Positions 9,570 through 18,092 are shown, counted from the stretch's first letter. The stretch: DNA of 38,364 nucleotides from Helicobacter rappini (GCF_900198625.1 NZ_FZPK01000011.1:26623-64986), one strand, 5' to 3'. Made by a program: numbers and translations. Notes: generated by a model not told the origin, from the sequence alone.

Positions 9570-9773
9570 ATGAAAGAAGAGAAAATCATCGTAACAATCA
9601 ATGAAGATGGCAGCCTAGACCTAAAGAGCGAAGGCATAAAAGGCGAGGCTTGTATGGGCGAGATAGAAGCCCTGCTTAGCGAAGACATGGATATAGAAAG
9701 CGACAAAAAGACAGATGAATATTATCAAAAAGTCTCACAAACACAATCTGCTACACTAAGGAGTAAAAAATGA
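9570..9773 (+). CDS. DUF2997-like small protein
   Basis: This 67-residue protein has a start IIVTINEDGSLDLKSEG followed by IKGEAC and a later EYYQK. That pattern (beta hairpin with DG turn, a G-x-x-C helix start, terminal YYQ) is what I recall for the DUF2997 family. Members of that family are often encoded next to DUF1257 proteins, as here, where the next start overlaps by four bases. No biochemical function is established to my knowledge. A good AAGGA-type site precedes the start. The family call is from memory of the pattern, not from a search. Confidence 0.6.
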   Translation: MKEEKIIVTINEDGSLDLKSEGIKGEACMGEIEALLSEDMDIESDKKTDEYYQKVSQTQSATLRSKK

Positions 9774-10192
9774 GTAGAAGAGTTATAACAAGGACACCAA
9801 TCATAGATAAAGAATGCCTAATAGAAGCCCTAAAAGCAAGCAATTGCCAATATCAAGACCAAGGCAACAGAATCTCTGTGCAAATAGGTTGTGGCATAAC
9901 CTACATACAAAAAGACACGCATTTTAGCGTAGATTATTACAGCGACCATATCGATGAAAGAAACTTTGTAGAATCTGTAAATAAAGCATATCTAAGAATC
10001 TATAAAGCAAAGCTAGAGCGTTTGGAAAGAGAGAGATTAGAGGAAGAAGCAAGGAAAGAGAGAGAACGACTAGAAGCCTTTAAAGAAGCACAAAAAGCCC
10101 AAATCATTGAAAAAGCAAAAAAGCAAGGCTACAAAGTCAAAGAAGTCAAAAAAGGCGATAAAATCCAGCTTGTATGTGTGAGATATGGGTAA
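9770..10192 (+). CDS. DUF1257 (Ycf35)-like protein with charged helical insert
   Basis: This 140-residue protein has an N-terminal IDKECLIEALKASN segment, a beta region ending in FSVDYYSD, and a C-terminal IIEKAKKQGYKVKEV...IQLVCVRYG unit. These resemble the start and end of DUF1257/Ycf35 proteins. Between them, residues about 82-115 form a strongly charged helix (ERERLEEEARKERERL) that I do not expect in the usual family. The gene is translationally coupled to the DUF2997-like gene, and that pairing strengthens both calls. A Ycf46-like ATPase in the same operon fits the known co-occurrence of these families. Molecular role unknown. Confidence 0.55.
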   Translation: MSRRVITRTPIIDKECLIEALKASNCQYQDQGNRISVQIGCGITYIQKDTHFSVDYYSDHIDERNFVESVNKAYLRIYKAKLERLERERLEEEARKERERLEAFKEAQKAQIIEKAKKQGYKVKEVKKGDKIQLVCVRYG

Positions 10193-10202
10193 GAGGTGAT
10201 TT

Positions 10203-11672
10203 ATGGCGTGGTTTTCATCAATCAACACTAATTACCAAGGGGAATTATCGGAACGATTAGAATTTCTTTATGAGTTTGCAAATTACCAAGGGGAATTATG
10301 GGAACGATTCAAATTGCTTGATGAGTTTGCAAACAAACGGAATATATCGCACTCTTTAGCAGCAAAGTTACTCGCAAAAGCAGAGGGAGAATCATGTCTT
10401 AAAGGAATATCAGTTATTATAGATGTTAAAATTAGCTCTAACAATGCAGTCGAAGATTCAAATTTAGCCGATGATTTAATAATAAAGAGTCCAGAAGTTT
10501 TAAGGGATTGTATATATCAACTCAGTCACGATAAACCAAAGTTATCTTTTGATAGAGAACATTTTGACAATTCAATAGAGATATTGATTCAATTGGCATT
10601 TAAATTCTGTGTTAAAGATAAAAGCGGATATTGCTCTTTTAAGCAATTCATGTTTATAGTAGTCTTTTTAAGTGAATTTAAAGATATAGATAGCCTAAAA
10701 TCCCTTATGCAATATGTAGAATCTAGCGATTATGAAGCCTTAAAAAGCTTTGCAAGTAAGTATAAATTTACAATAGATGAAGCAGCAACAAGACTTGCTA
10801 AAGATCAAGGGTCATTTGATATTGTTAATAAAATAGCAGCTAATCAAAATATATCCATAGCAAAAGCATTTTATGAGTATAAGGCTAGACAAAAGAAGAT
10901 TCAAACCTTTACCCAATATATACAAGAATATAACGCAAAACATAAAGCAGAACTTAACGATAGAAAGGAACAGCAAATGAATAGCACAAATAGTAACAAT
11001 TTAGCAGATATTTTAGCAGATATTAATAATCTTACTCAAACTCAAAAAGCCATAGAAGAATTACTAGAAAAACGTTTTGATTTTGATAACTCTCACAAAA
11101 ACTACTCAAACACCACCTTTAGAATCTTTGGTAATAGTAGTGATAACGCCATGTTTCCTAAAACGCTTACAGAGACAATACAAGAGATAATCTCCATGCT
11201 AAAAGAGATTAATCAAACCGCAAAGACAAGCGATTTACAACCACTAATAGATTTAGCAATAGAGCTAGATTCTGAAACTACAAAAGATATATCAAGTGAT
11301 ATACAAACCCTTTTCAAACAATTTAGCAATCTAGAAACATATCTCAACAAAAAGCTAGATAAATTAGATAGAATCCTATCAAAAAGCATAGATTTTGATA
11401 CCTATTCACAAACAGATAAAGCCCTAATCAATAAGATAAAATCCATACAAGAGATACTACATAATATATTCATATCCATAAATATTGATGAAGGCGAAAC
11501 AACAAGAGTAAAAAAACGAGCCTATATGCGAAGCATAACAACCGCTAAAAACGCAATAAAGCAAATAGAAGAATTACTAGATGGCACAGACTTACGAGAG
11601 CCTATCCCAGAAACCATAAAACAAGATGATGGCAAACGATACGCCGATAATCCATTTATGGGCAGAGTGTAA
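10203..11672 (+). CDS. Large helical accessory protein with NPFM tail (paralogue A)
   Basis: This 489-residue, mostly alpha-helical protein is of unknown family. It opens with two diverged 17-residue repeats (NYQGEL...EFA, residues 10-26 and 27-43). Residues about 310-460 are homologous to the protein at 15585-16481: KLDKLDRILSKSIDF here matches KLDELDEIMSKSIDI there, and KKRAYMRSI matches RKRVYMRWI. It ends ADNPFMGRV; the AAA+ ATPase ends NPFM and the paralogue NPFL. The N-terminal 300 residues have no counterpart in the paralogue. It is the last gene of the operon, ten bases after the DUF1257-like gene. Probably a structural or adaptor component; function unknown. Confidence 0.65.
   Translation: MAWFSSINTNYQGELSERLEFLYEFANYQGELWERFKLLDEFANKRNISHSLAAKLLAKAEGESCLKGISVIIDVKISSNNAVEDSNLADDLIIKSPEVLRDCIYQLSHDKPKLSFDREHFDNSIEILIQLAFKFCVKDKSGYCSFKQFMFIVVFLSEFKDIDSLKSLMQYVESSDYEALKSFASKYKFTIDEAATRLAKDQGSFDIVNKIAANQNISIAKAFYEYKARQKKIQTFTQYIQEYNAKHKAELNDRKEQQMNSTNSNNLADILADINNLTQTQKAIEELLEKRFDFDNSHKNYSNTTFRIFGNSSDNAMFPKTLTETIQEIISMLKEINQTAKTSDLQPLIDLAIELDSETTKDISSDIQTLFKQFSNLETYLNKKLDKLDRILSKSIDFDTYSQTDKALINKIKSIQEILHNIFISINIDEGETTRVKKRAYMRSITTAKNAIKQIEELLDGTDLREPIPETIKQDDGKRYADNPFMGRV
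10230..10331 (+). repeat. Diverged 51-bp tandem repeat at a 5' coding end
   Basis: Copies 10230-10280 and 10281-10331 begin identically (AATTACCAAGGGGAATTAT) and diverge in the middle. They encode NYQGELSERLEF and NYQGELWERFKL respectively, so the duplication is older than the one at 5742-5855. Confidence 0.85.
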
Positions 11673-11754
11673 AAAGCTAGTAGCATTTAGAAACCCTACC
11701 ATATCTTTATGGGTGTGCGTAGATTTTGGTACATTTTAACAAGACTTTAGATTC

Positions 11755-11862
11755 TTGTCATTTTTGCAAGTGTGGGCAAAAGCTTGTTTCGTGCGAGCCA
11801 TAGGCGAAAAATCTTTTTTAGATTCTAAAGTTTTAGATATTTCGCTACGCTCAATATGACAA
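11755..11862. repeat. Intergenic palindromic element with TTGTCAT/ATGACAA ends
   Basis: The element is bounded by TTGTCAT (11755-11761) and ATGACAA (11856-11862), 108 bases. Its right part (11835-11860) is the reverse complement of the left part of the in-gene element at 2118. It lies between the convergent accessory operon and leuD. A weak hairpin (11739-11744 with 11753-11758) followed by T-rich sequence overlaps its left end and may act in termination. Confidence 0.6.
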
Positions 11863-11908
11863 TTTGTTTGCGGAAACTAGATTCTAATTTACCCACAAAA
11901 CCCAAACC

Positions 11909-12400
11909 CTACTTCTTATTCTTCGCTATCCAGTTCAAATACCCATTTGCATTGATAATCTCTTGTATAAAAGGCGGAAAGGGCGTTGTGCTAAAGCTTT
12001 TAGCACTTTTAGATTCTATAATCTCACCTTTATCAAAGTCAATGCTTACCTCATCGCCATCTTGCAGGAAGTCTGCTATCTCTTCAGATTCAATAATCGC
12101 TAAGCCGATATTAATCGCATTGCGATAAAAGATTCTAGCAAAGCTTTTTGCGATAATGCAGCTTATCCCACTTGCCTTAATCGCAATAGGTGCGTGTTCT
12201 CGGCTACTCCCGCAGCCAAAGTTCCACCCGCCAACCATAATATCGCCACTTCTCACTTTTTTCACAAAATCTTTATCAATGTCTTCCATACAATGACTTG
12301 CAAGCTCCCTATGGTCTGCGGTGTTGAGATACCTTGCTGGAATAATCACATCAGTATCTACATTATCGCCATATTTATGGATAAATCCTTGTGCTTTCAT
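11909..12400 (-). CDS. leuD: 3-isopropylmalate dehydratase small subunit
   Basis: LeuD, with LeuC, isomerises 2-isopropylmalate to 3-isopropylmalate in leucine synthesis. The 163-residue protein has the aconitase swivel-domain hallmarks: [15 protein letters not shown] near the start, [15 protein letters not shown] at about 57-71, then [14 protein letters not shown]. The length is normal for bacterial LeuD. The start is preceded by an AAGGAAAAGC site. No leuC lies in the window, so the partner is encoded elsewhere. The gene converges on the accessory operon and is divergent from clpS. Confidence 0.93.
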   Translation of the reverse strand: MKAQGFIHKYGDNVDTDVIIPARYLNTADHRELASHCMEDIDKDFVKKVRSGDIMVGGWNFGCGSSREHAPIAIKASGISCIIAKSFARIFYRNAINIGLAIIESEEIADFLQDGDEVSIDFDKGEIIESKSAKSFSTTPFPPFIQEIINANGYLNWIAKNKK

Positions 12401-12589
12401 CGCTTTTCCTTTTAATGTGTGTATGTTTCATGTTTTATATTCTTTACATTTCTAACATTTTATCCTAAAAATTCAAAAAAGCATAAATTTATGTTTTACA
12501 ATGTTATATAACTTGCATTTAATATCGCAATTTAAGCTCAATATAATCATTTAAAATATAAAAATAATTGCAAAAACTAAGTGAATTTT

Positions 12590-12598
12590 TGATAAAAT
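12590..12598 (+). promoter_or_regulatory. Extended -10 promoter of clpS-clpA
   Basis: TG-A-TAAAAT fits the Helicobacter extended -10 pattern and lies 33 bases before the clpS ATG. The upstream sequence is strongly AT-rich with no clear -35 box. Confidence 0.6.
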
Positions 12599-12631
12599 AA
12601 AGCTTTGTTGAATCAACAAGTGGAGTTTATA

Positions 12632-12955
12632 ATGCCAGATAATAAATATGAATATTCAGATTCTGCTCATTTTGAAACATTGCATGAGGTAGAGATAGCC
12701 CAGCCTAGAATGCAAGAGATTATCCTGCTTAATGATGATTATACAAGCGTTGATTTTGTTATTACCTTGCTTATGCGTGTGTTTAATAAAAGTATGCTTG
12801 ATGCACAGACTATTACGCAGTTTGTGCATAACACAGGCGAGGGGAGTTGCGGTGTGTATCCCTATGATATTGCGGAGTTAAAGTTTAGTATGGCTACAAA
12901 TTTTATACGAGATAGCGGTATGCCATTGCGGCTTGTTTTGCGTGATGTTATGTAG
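12632..12955 (+). CDS. clpS: ClpS adaptor of the ClpAP protease
   Basis: ClpS binds the N-domain of ClpA and delivers N-degron substrates. The 107-residue protein contains the family signature MQEIILLNDDYTSVDFVI and later FVHNTGEG, with the normal ClpS length and arrangement. I chose the ATG at 12632, which has GGAG at the right distance, rather than the upstream in-frame TTG at 12605, which falls at the expected transcription start. clpA follows eight bases after the stop, so adaptor and unfoldase are co-expressed. Confidence 0.93.
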   Translation: MPDNKYEYSDSAHFETLHEVEIAQPRMQEIILLNDDYTSVDFVITLLMRVFNKSMLDAQTITQFVHNTGEGSCGVYPYDIAELKFSMATNFIRDSGMPLRLVLRDVM

Positions 12956-12963
12956 GGGTTAAA

Positions 12964-15255
12964 ATGGGTGAGCTAAATTCGACTTTATCAAACATTTTTC
13001 AAAAAACACTTCATTTTGTAGAAGATATGCGACATGATGTCTTAACGATTGAGCATGCTTTTTATGTCATGCTTGAGAATCCTTTAGGTAGAGAACTCGT
13101 TGAGGCAACTGGGGCAAATACAAAGATTTTAATGGATTCTCTTGGTGCGTATTTAGAAAAACATATACCAAAGGGAAGAGCCCTAAAAGAATTAGAAGCA
13201 CCACACCAAACACCAGCCTTTATGCGTGTATTTGATCACATGATTTCACATGCAAAAAACGCACAAAAGGCTAGTGTTGGAATTGGCGATTTTTTTGTAG
13301 CCCTTATGCAAGAAGAAGATTGCTATTGTGCGAGATTATTAAAAGCACAAGGCATTCAAATAGAAGATGTAATGCGTATTGTGGTAGATTTTGATGAGCA
13401 TGTCTCTAGGGAAAAAACAAAAGATTCTCAAAGTCAGCTTGAAAAATACGCAAAAAATCTTAATCAATTAGCCATTGAAGGCAAGATTGACCCGCTTATA
13501 GGCAGAGATTTAGAGATCAATCAAATCGCACAAGTGCTATGCCGTCGCAAGAAAAATAACCCTATGTTAATAGGTGAGGCTGGAGTTGGCAAAAGTGCCA
13601 TTGTGGAGGGCTTAGCATTGCGTATCGTAGAGAGAAGTGTGCCTGCAAAATTGCTTAACAATGTAATCTATGCGGTTGATGTAAGCTCTGTTGTGGCGGG
13701 GACAAAGTATCGTGGCGAGTTTGAAACGCGTATTAAAAAGATTCTAGCTGAAGTGGAGAAAGATAAAAATATCATTATTTTCTTTGATGAGATTCACATG
13801 ATTGTTGGCGCGGGTCAGTCAAATAGTGGTGGCATGGATTTTTCAAATCTTTTAAAGCCTATGCTTGCTAGTGGGAGACTGCGTTGTATTGGTGCGACTA
13901 CAAGTCATGATTATAAAAACTCATTTGATAAAGATAAGGCATTAGCACGCCGTTTTACGCAGATAAAAGTCGAAGAGCCAAGTGAGGAAGAATGCCTATT
14001 AATCCTTGAGAAAATCGCACCGCTTTATGAAAAGTTTCATAATGTAACCTATGAAAATGAAGCGATAAAAGCCTGTGTGAGCCTATCAAGCAAGTATATC
14101 ACAGAGAGACATTTGCCCGATAAAGCCATAGATTTAATGGATGAGGCTGGAGCAAAGGCACAATTAAATGAATTTTTATGCAATGATGAGAGAAAAAGTG
14201 AGACTTTAGAGAAGCTAACAAAAACAAAGAAAACAAAAAAAGATTCTAAAACACAGCATAAGATCATCACCAAAGAGCATATTGAATCTCTTATGGCTTC
14301 AATCACAAACATTCCAAAATCAACGATTAATGCCGATGAAAGTATGCTATTAAAGAATCTAGAATCAAAACTTAAAAAACGCATTTTTTCTCAAGATAAA
14401 GCGATTGAAAAAATTGTAGAAAAGATAAAAATTAATAAGGCTGGTTTGGGTGAATTGCACCGCCCAATTGCAAGCTTTCTCTTCACTGGTCCATCTGGTG
14501 TTGGCAAGACTGAGTTAAGCAAGGAATTAGCAAAAATACTTGGCATTAAATTTGAGCGAATCGATATGAGTGAATACGCAGAATCTCATAGCATTAGTAA
14601 GCTGATTGGCTCGCCTGCCGGATATGTAGGCTATGAAGAAGGTGGGCTTTTAATCAATAAAATACGCATAAATCCGCATTGTGTATTATTGCTTGATGAG
14701 ATTGAAAAGGCGCACAGCGATGTGTATAATATTTTGTTGCAAATCATGGATTCTGCGACATTAACGGATAATCAAAACAATAAAGCTGACTTTAAAAATG
14801 TGATTTTGATTATGACGAGTAATGCAGGAAGTAAAGAGGGCAACTCTGTGGGATTCCTTGATACAAGTGAGCATAGAGTTGGCATGGCGATTAAGGATAC
14901 TTTTAGCCCAGAGTTTCGCAGTAGGCTTGATGCGATTATCCCCTTTATGCCACTTGGTGTGAATGAGTTGCAAAAAATCGCACAAAAATATATCACTGAT
15001 TTAAACGAAACGCTAAAAGAAAAGCATATTACGCTAAATCTTAGCACAAAAGCCGCACAATTTATAGCACAACAATCTATTGATAAAGCACTTGGGGCAA
15101 GGGAGATTAAAAAAACTATAGATTCTGCTATTAAGCTTCCTTTAAGCAATGCCATGCTATTTGGAGAACTGCGTAAAGGCGGAGTAGCCCATATTAATGT
15201 AAAAAATAATACCCTTGTGTTTGATATACAAAAACAAAGGCAAGAGATTATCTAA
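12964..15255 (+). CDS. clpA: ClpA, ATP-dependent Clp protease unfoldase subunit
   Basis: This 763-residue class I Clp/Hsp100 ATPase unfolds substrates for ClpP. An N-domain (about 1-140) binds ClpS. The first AAA+ module has Walker A GEAGVGKS at 204-211 and FFDEIHM. The second has GPSGVGKT at 509-516 and LLDEIEKAH. There is no long ClpB-type middle coiled coil between the modules. The length equals typical ClpA. It is operonic with clpS. Although placed between two arms of an accessory system, it looks like an ordinary core gene. Confidence 0.93.
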   Translation: MGELNSTLSNIFQKTLHFVEDMRHDVLTIEHAFYVMLENPLGRELVEATGANTKILMDSLGAYLEKHIPKGRALKELEAPHQTPAFMRVFDHMISHAKNAQKASVGIGDFFVALMQEEDCYCARLLKAQGIQIEDVMRIVVDFDEHVSREKTKDSQSQLEKYAKNLNQLAIEGKIDPLIGRDLEINQIAQVLCRRKKNNPMLIGEAGVGKSAIVEGLALRIVERSVPAKLLNNVIYAVDVSSVVAGTKYRGEFETRIKKILAEVEKDKNIIIFFDEIHMIVGAGQSNSGGMDFSNLLKPMLASGRLRCIGATTSHDYKNSFDKDKALARRFTQIKVEEPSEEECLLILEKIAPLYEKFHNVTYENEAIKACVSLSSKYITERHLPDKAIDLMDEAGAKAQLNEFLCNDERKSETLEKLTKTKKTKKDSKTQHKIITKEHIESLMASITNIPKSTINADESMLLKNLESKLKKRIFSQDKAIEKIVEKIKINKAGLGELHRPIASFLFTGPSGVGKTELSKELAKILGIKFERIDMSEYAESHSISKLIGSPAGYVGYEEGGLLINKIRINPHCVLLLDEIEKAHSDVYNILLQIMDSATLTDNQNNKADFKNVILIMTSNAGSKEGNSVGFLDTSEHRVGMAIKDTFSPEFRSRLDAIIPFMPLGVNELQKIAQKYITDLNETLKEKHITLNLSTKAAQFIAQQSIDKALGAREIKKTIDSAIKLPLSNAMLFGELRKGGVAHINVKNNTLVFDIQKQRQEII

Positions 15256-15407
15256 AAAAGATTCTTAACATGCATTAAATAGTTTGTGTAGAGAAGCTAA
15301 CTTATGGCTGTGTAATGCTAGAAAGTGGGGATATGACTTTGGATTTTGGCTCATTTTGGTGGGTCGGGGTTCAATATAAAAAGATATTTTGCGCTTACGC
15401 ACTCAAT

Positions 15408-15433
15408 ATGACAAGATTTTAGAATCTTGTCAT
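15408..15433. repeat. 11-bp hairpin at the junction of two repeat copies
   Basis: ATGACAAGATT pairs perfectly with AATCTTGTCAT across a four-base loop (TTAG), and TTT follows. It sits 150 bases after clpA. It could end clpA transcription, but since its arms are the termini of neighbouring repeat elements it may only reflect repeat structure. Confidence 0.6.
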
Positions 15434-15514
15434 TTTAAGCCTTTGAAAAAAAGCAAAAATTCTAGCTTAGATTCTATATCTTTAGATACTTTCCACAAAG
15501 GCTTAGTATGACAA
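15427..15514. repeat. 88-base palindromic-ended element downstream of clpA
   Basis: It is bounded by TTGTCAT (15427-15433) and ATGACAA (15508-15514). Inside, TAAGCCTTTG (15436-15445) pairs with CAAAGGCTTA (15496-15505). Its ends match those of 2118-2192 and 11755-11862. Confidence 0.55.
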
Positions 15515-15550
15515 ATATCTTCAGTACTACTAGATTTTAGATTATAAATG

Positions 15551-15559
15551 TGGTATATT
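15551..15559 (+). promoter_or_regulatory. Extended -10 promoter of the second accessory arm
   Basis: TG-G-TATATT lies 26 bases before the start at 15585, and GAAAGG serves as ribosome-binding site. It gives the paralogue and radical-SAM genes their own promoter without a homopolymer tract. Confidence 0.5.
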
Positions 15560-15584
15560 TGCGATTTATTTTGAAAGGTAAAAA

Positions 15585-16481
15585 ATGGCAATGACAACAA
15601 GCTTTAATTTAATAAGTAATGAAAACGCAATCATTCCAAATATCATTTTACGCACCATGCAAGATATAGAGCATATGCTAAAAGAGCTAAAAATCGCAGT
15701 AAAAAATCCCATTATATATAGCAGTGATGATATAAAAAACTTTGCAAATCTAAATCCATGGCTTGACCTTGCCTACAATATCGCTGATACAATAGACCCA
15801 TCACTACTTGGCAATACTACAAAAACGCTTGATGATGCTACGCAATGCAGTGTTTTTGACCCAGAGATTGTAGTAGATAAGCAGTTTATGCAGAGTGTAA
15901 GTGATAGCTTTTCTCAATGCAGTGCTATGAATGCTAGGATTAATCAAAAGTTAGATGAGCTTGATGAGATTATGTCTAAAAGCATAGATATTTCTCGCTA
16001 CACAAAAGATGAAAAAGCAGTCCTAACACAAGTCCAAACCATATATGAAACACTTCATAGCACACTGCAATCTATTATAGATAATGTTAATGGAAGCACA
16101 GATACCAACAGCGTTATAGGGCGTGGCATTACAAGTCTTATTGATCGCATAGATAAATATGCAAATGATTATGGTCTTGATAATGACGATAATGATTCTA
16201 ACAAGCAAGATAATACAATGAAAATAGACTCAAGTAAATATGGTGATAATATACGGACAAGGAAGCGGGTATATATGCGTTGGATCAATAGTCTAAAAGA
16301 TTGTATGGATTCTATACAAAATATAATAGGTTCTAATACACTAAGGGCTAATCACGCTAAACCAACCACACCGCAACCTAACCAAACTCAAAGTAACACA
16401 CAAGCACAAAATACAGATGAAAAGCTAAGCAAAGAATCTAACAAAGATATACAACCACATCAAAGAAACCCATTTTTATAA
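15585..16481 (+). CDS. Helical accessory protein with NPFL tail (paralogue B)
   Basis: This 298-residue, mostly helical protein is homologous over about residues 15-250 to the C-terminal half of the protein at 10203-11672. Shared blocks include KLDELDEIMSKSIDI at about 121-135 and RKRVYMRWI at about 225-233. A low-complexity Q/N/T-rich linker (NHAKPTTPQPNQTQS) leads to the C-terminal QRNPFL, echoing the NPFM tails of the AAA+ ATPase and the paralogue. The next gene starts 11 bases downstream. This links the leuD-clpS-clpA-separated arm to the main operon. Function unknown; an adaptor or substrate role is inference. Confidence 0.65.
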   Translation: MAMTTSFNLISNENAIIPNIILRTMQDIEHMLKELKIAVKNPIIYSSDDIKNFANLNPWLDLAYNIADTIDPSLLGNTTKTLDDATQCSVFDPEIVVDKQFMQSVSDSFSQCSAMNARINQKLDELDEIMSKSIDISRYTKDEKAVLTQVQTIYETLHSTLQSIIDNVNGSTDTNSVIGRGITSLIDRIDKYANDYGLDNDDNDSNKQDNTMKIDSSKYGDNIRTRKRVYMRWINSLKDCMDSIQNIIGSNTLRANHAKPTTPQPNQTQSNTQAQNTDEKLSKESNKDIQPHQRNPFL

Positions 16482-16492
16482 AAAGGCAAATT

Positions 16493-17074
16493 ATGCAACT
16501 CTCAAGCATAAAAGAATACTCGCAAATCTATGGCTTTGAGCCAAGCTTTGTGATATGGACACAAGGCTGTCCCATCCACTGCAAAGGCTGTTGGAATACA
16601 CACACTTGGGATAGTAAAGGCGGCTTTACTATGGATATAGAATCTATCTTTAATAACATTAAAGAGCAAAAAGATTCCAAAACATTGCCGATACAAGCCG
16701 TTACAATATTAGGCGGTGAGCCTTTCTATCAATATGATGAGTTATATAAACTTGTATCGTTGATAAAATCGCTAGATTTAGGCATTATCGTATATAGCGG
16801 TTATGAAAAAGATGAACTAATACAAATGAAAAAAAATTCCATATTTAGCCTTATAGATGTGCTAATTTATGGTAGATATATAGAATCTTTGCGAGATTTA
16901 AACCTACATTTGCGCGGCTCTAGTAATCAAGTCATAGATTTTTTAAGCAATAGATATAATGAAAGCCTTATTAAAGATGGCAATTATATTGAAATTGATA
17001 TTGATAACTTTGGAGGGCTTGATATTGTGGGCTATATTGAGCCAACAGATTCTATTATTACGCAAAACTTGTAA
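16493..17074 (+). CDS. NrdG-like radical-SAM / single 4Fe-4S cluster protein
   Basis: This 193-residue protein has a CX3CX2C cluster motif, CPIHCKGC (Cys26, Cys30, Cys33), inside TQGCPIHCKGCWN, and the SAM-binding GGEPF at 74-78. This is the short radical-SAM architecture of glycyl-radical-enzyme activases such as NrdG. No ribonucleotide reductase or other glycyl-radical enzyme is encoded nearby. The gene follows the NPFL paralogue by 11 bases, so its partner is more likely in the accessory system than in nucleotide metabolism. An automatic pipeline might call it an anaerobic NTP reductase activating protein; I would not assign nrdG from position or length alone. Confidence 0.75.
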   Translation: MQLSSIKEYSQIYGFEPSFVIWTQGCPIHCKGCWNTHTWDSKGGFTMDIESIFNNIKEQKDSKTLPIQAVTILGGEPFYQYDELYKLVSLIKSLDLGIIVYSGYEKDELIQMKKNSIFSLIDVLIYGRYIESLRDLNLHLRGSSNQVIDFLSNRYNESLIKDGNYIEIDIDNFGGLDIVGYIEPTDSIITQNL

Positions 17075-17161
17075 ATATAAATCCATTATTTTATTGTAAA
17101 ATTACGACTATTTTTTTGAGAATCTGTATGCAGATTTCTGCTAATTTATTAAAGGGGAGTT

Positions 17162-17884
17162 ATGAAAAAGATTTGTTTATCGTTGGTTTTTAGTATAGGA
17201 AGTGTATATGCGGCTCATTGGGGTTATGATAAGCATAATGGACCAGATATGTGGGCGAAGATTGATCCTAAATTTAAGCTGTGTAGTTCTGGCTTAAAGC
17301 AATCATCAGTTAATATTGAGAGTAAAAAAACAACGGAATCTAAAAATGAGTTACACCTGCTTTATGGCACAAACTCAAAGGATATTATAAATAATGGACA
17401 CACTATCGCCCTGCATTTTAATGAGGCGGGTGGCTTAGTCTATCAAAATAGAAAATATAATCTAGTCCAACTCCATTTTCACACACCTTCAGAAACGCAA
17501 ATCGAGGGGAAATCCTACCCTATGGAAATGCACATGGTGCATAAAGATGAAAAGAATAATTATCTAGTTCTTGCCGTGCTATTTAGAAAAGGACAAAATA
17601 ATATAATGTTAAATAATGTCTTATCTTATGCTCCCATTGATATAGATAAAGCCCATCAAATGGATATGATATATATCTCACAGCTCTTACCTAAGAATCA
17701 TGGCTACTATGCTTTTAGCGGGAGTCTCACAACACCGCCTTGCAACGAGGGAGTGCAGTGGATAGTATTAAAAGAGAGTGTTGAAGCCTCACAAGCCCAA
17801 ATTGATGCAATGCATGCAATCCTTAAAGATAATGCAAGGAATGTGCAGCCATTACATGACAGGGTGATTCTATCTGCGCCTTGA
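17162..17884 (+). CDS. cah: Periplasmic alpha-carbonic anhydrase
   Basis: This 240-residue enzyme interconverts CO2 and bicarbonate in the periplasm, part of acid adaptation in Helicobacter. A signal peptide covers residues 1-18 (cleavage before HWGY). Zinc ligands are H105 and H107 in QLHFHTPSE and H124 in MEMHMVH. The proton-shuttle-type histidine is H80 (NNGH), and the catalytic threonine lies in SLTTPPC. C41 and C194 can form the conserved disulfide. Small departures from consensus are QSSVNI instead of QSPV(N/D)I and PSET instead of PSEH. GGGGAG precedes the start. It is a single gene with its own upstream AT-rich promoter region. Confidence 0.92.
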   Translation: MKKICLSLVFSIGSVYAAHWGYDKHNGPDMWAKIDPKFKLCSSGLKQSSVNIESKKTTESKNELHLLYGTNSKDIINNGHTIALHFNEAGGLVYQNRKYNLVQLHFHTPSETQIEGKSYPMEMHMVHKDEKNNYLVLAVLFRKGQNNIMLNNVLSYAPIDIDKAHQMDMIYISQLLPKNHGYYAFSGSLTTPPCNEGVQWIVLKESVEASQAQIDAMHAILKDNARNVQPLHDRVILSAP

Positions 17885-18092
17885 TTTATGGCTATTCTAT
17901 ATGCCCTACTTTAAACAACATAGATATTTTTATGCTTTTATAGTTGTGTTATAAGGTATGGTTTTAAGGTTTTAGATTCTATTGGATTCAGTAATTTATA
18001 AGTGCATTTTTGCTATATTTTCAAGTATTTTTAAGTTTTTGACATGTGATTGTGTAGTTACAGAATCTAGAATTTCGCATTGAGGAGTAGTT
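17885..18092. other. Intergenic region before the RavA-like gene
   Basis: The 208 bases are AT-rich, with no reading frame of note. GAGGAG at about 18082-18087 is a strong ribosome-binding site and supports the GTG start at 18093. Confidence 0.5.

Larger units (their letters stand above)
15256..15584. other. 329-base intergenic region with repeats and a promoter
   Basis: There is no coding capacity. It holds a degenerate copy of the dispersed repeat (15382-15412), a hairpin (15408-15433), a second TTGTCAT/ATGACAA-bounded element (15427-15514) and the promoter of the next gene (15551-15559). Confidence 0.7.

Noticed and set aside
16493-17074. Direct assignment as nrdG
   Set aside because: Motifs fit the superfamily, but there is no nrdD nearby and the neighbours are accessory genes; only a superfamily call is safe.
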